Source of the DNA: Rhopalosiphum padi
Taxonomy: Eukaryota > Arthropoda > Insecta > Hemiptera > Aphididae
DNA length: 64,000 nucleotides
Direction of reading: 5' to 3'
Assembly: GCF_020882245.1 (NCBI RefSeq)
Contig: NC_083600.1
Span: 24,862,001 to 24,926,000, forward strand
Shown here: piece by piece, positions 63,379 through 64,000 of the stretch
Layout of the letters: each line of letters begins with the position of its first letter
Numbering within the stretch: the first letter of the stretch is position 1
Notes under the pieces: generated by a model
Databases searched by the model: none
What the model saw: only the letters and a program-made list of their open reading frames with translations
What the model was told of the DNA's origin: nothing
Program-made: the position numbers and the translations under genes

Positions 63379-64000
63379 TTAAGGCCGGGACAAAGTTTGA
63401 GGTTTTAATCCTAATCGGTTAATAACTGCTTTTGGCATGCAATAAGTAGGGTCTATTGGTAAAATTTTATCATATGACATTAATGATAATGCTGCAAGAC
63501 CAAAAAGAGTATGAAAAGGATCTGGTTCATCCCCAGGACGATCACTGAATCCACCTCCTTCATTATCCTGTTAATAGACCATAAATTATACTTAATATTT
63601 CCATAAATTATTTATAAATTAGTGAGATTTATAGATATAAATCTTTACTTGAGATGCTAAAATAAAAGTTTTTAATTCTTCTTTATCAATCCAATGGTCA
63701 CGTCCTAAAATGTTTAATGTTGAAAACACCCACCATGAATAACAAACGTCTGGTAATTTTTCAGGGCGTCCATTTAGTCCACCAGATGGTAATTGCCTTT
63801 CAGCTAACCACCAGCCCAATGTGTCAGCATCAACTAAATCTAGTCGTCCTATAAATTTTAATTATTATAAGCTTATATAACCAGAATGTTTCTAGTTTGG
63901 AAAATTTTTAAACTATACATTTATAACAAATCAAAAATTAATTAGTGTAAGTATAATCTTGTAAGATTACAAAAAATCAAAACATTTTATTTGCAGGTAA
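63379..64000 (-). CDS. RABGGTB: Rab geranylgeranyltransferase beta subunit, last two exons (partial, runs off right edge)
   Basis: Minus-strand exons are 63848-63649 (200 nt, entered in phase 1) and 63567-63379 (189 nt with TAA stop); the rest of the gene lies right of the window. The blocks LGWWLAERQLPSGGLNGRPE, LPDVCYSWWV, RDHWIDKEELKTFILASQ and FSDRPGDEPDPFHTLFG are nearly invariant in this subunit. The three zinc ligands of the family are present: Asp and Cys in PDVCYSWW and His in DPFHTLFG. With the alpha subunit and Rab escort protein, this cytosolic enzyme attaches geranylgeranyl groups to the C-terminal cysteines of Rab GTPases. The C-terminus (LKPQTLSRP) is of ordinary length. Confidence 0.95.

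Overview
This is a 64 kb piece of an AT-rich animal nuclear genome. It contains six intron-bearing protein genes, long gene-poor stretches and many short DNA-transposon derivatives. All gene models were built by hand from open frames, GT/AG splice sites, frame continuity and recognisable protein motifs. The gene families, the insect-type tandem GMC oxidoreductases, the compact introns and the frequent TACCTA/TAGGTA words suggest an insect, most likely an aphid. The species is an inference and was not tested.

Layout, left to right. (1) <1-5695, minus: the first two coding exons of a short-chain dehydrogenase/reductase; the rest lies off the left edge. (2) 5696-21116: about 15 kb with no supportable gene, holding hAT-like miniature elements and a decayed non-LTR retrotransposon (about 15.5-16.9 kb) that was itself hit by a miniature element. 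(3) 21117-22840, minus: seven exons of DPH2, a diphthamide biosynthesis subunit. (4) 26237-28655, plus: a complete eight-exon GTPBP1-type translational GTPase. (5) 34574-39262, plus: a type I transmembrane leucine-rich-repeat protein whose start exon was not found. (6) 42187-47290 and 54637-59740, plus: two tandem GMC oxidoreductases (glucose-dehydrogenase type) with the same five-exon plan. (7) 63379->64000, minus: the last two exons of the Rab geranylgeranyltransferase beta subunit, with the gene continuing off the right edge.

The genes do not form an operon-like system. DPH2 (which modifies elongation factor 2) and GTPBP1 (an elongation-factor-like GTPase) lie head to head 3.4 kb apart, but nothing in the sequence shows they are linked in function. 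The clearest local relationship is between the two GMC genes: their intron phases match and exons 2 to 5 are equal in length, while the last exon is a mosaic. Its final 426 bp differ at only three positions, and similarity stops abruptly at the stop codon, which suggests recent gene conversion.

The most informative non-genic signal is the set of short elements with terminal inverted repeats and 8-bp target duplications (6754, 8232, 15648, 29421, 48267, and less cleanly 12023, 1136 and 32782). There is also a 435-bp near-palindromic foldback element at 61225-61659. I found no CRISPR array, tRNA, rRNA or convincing new multi-gene system.
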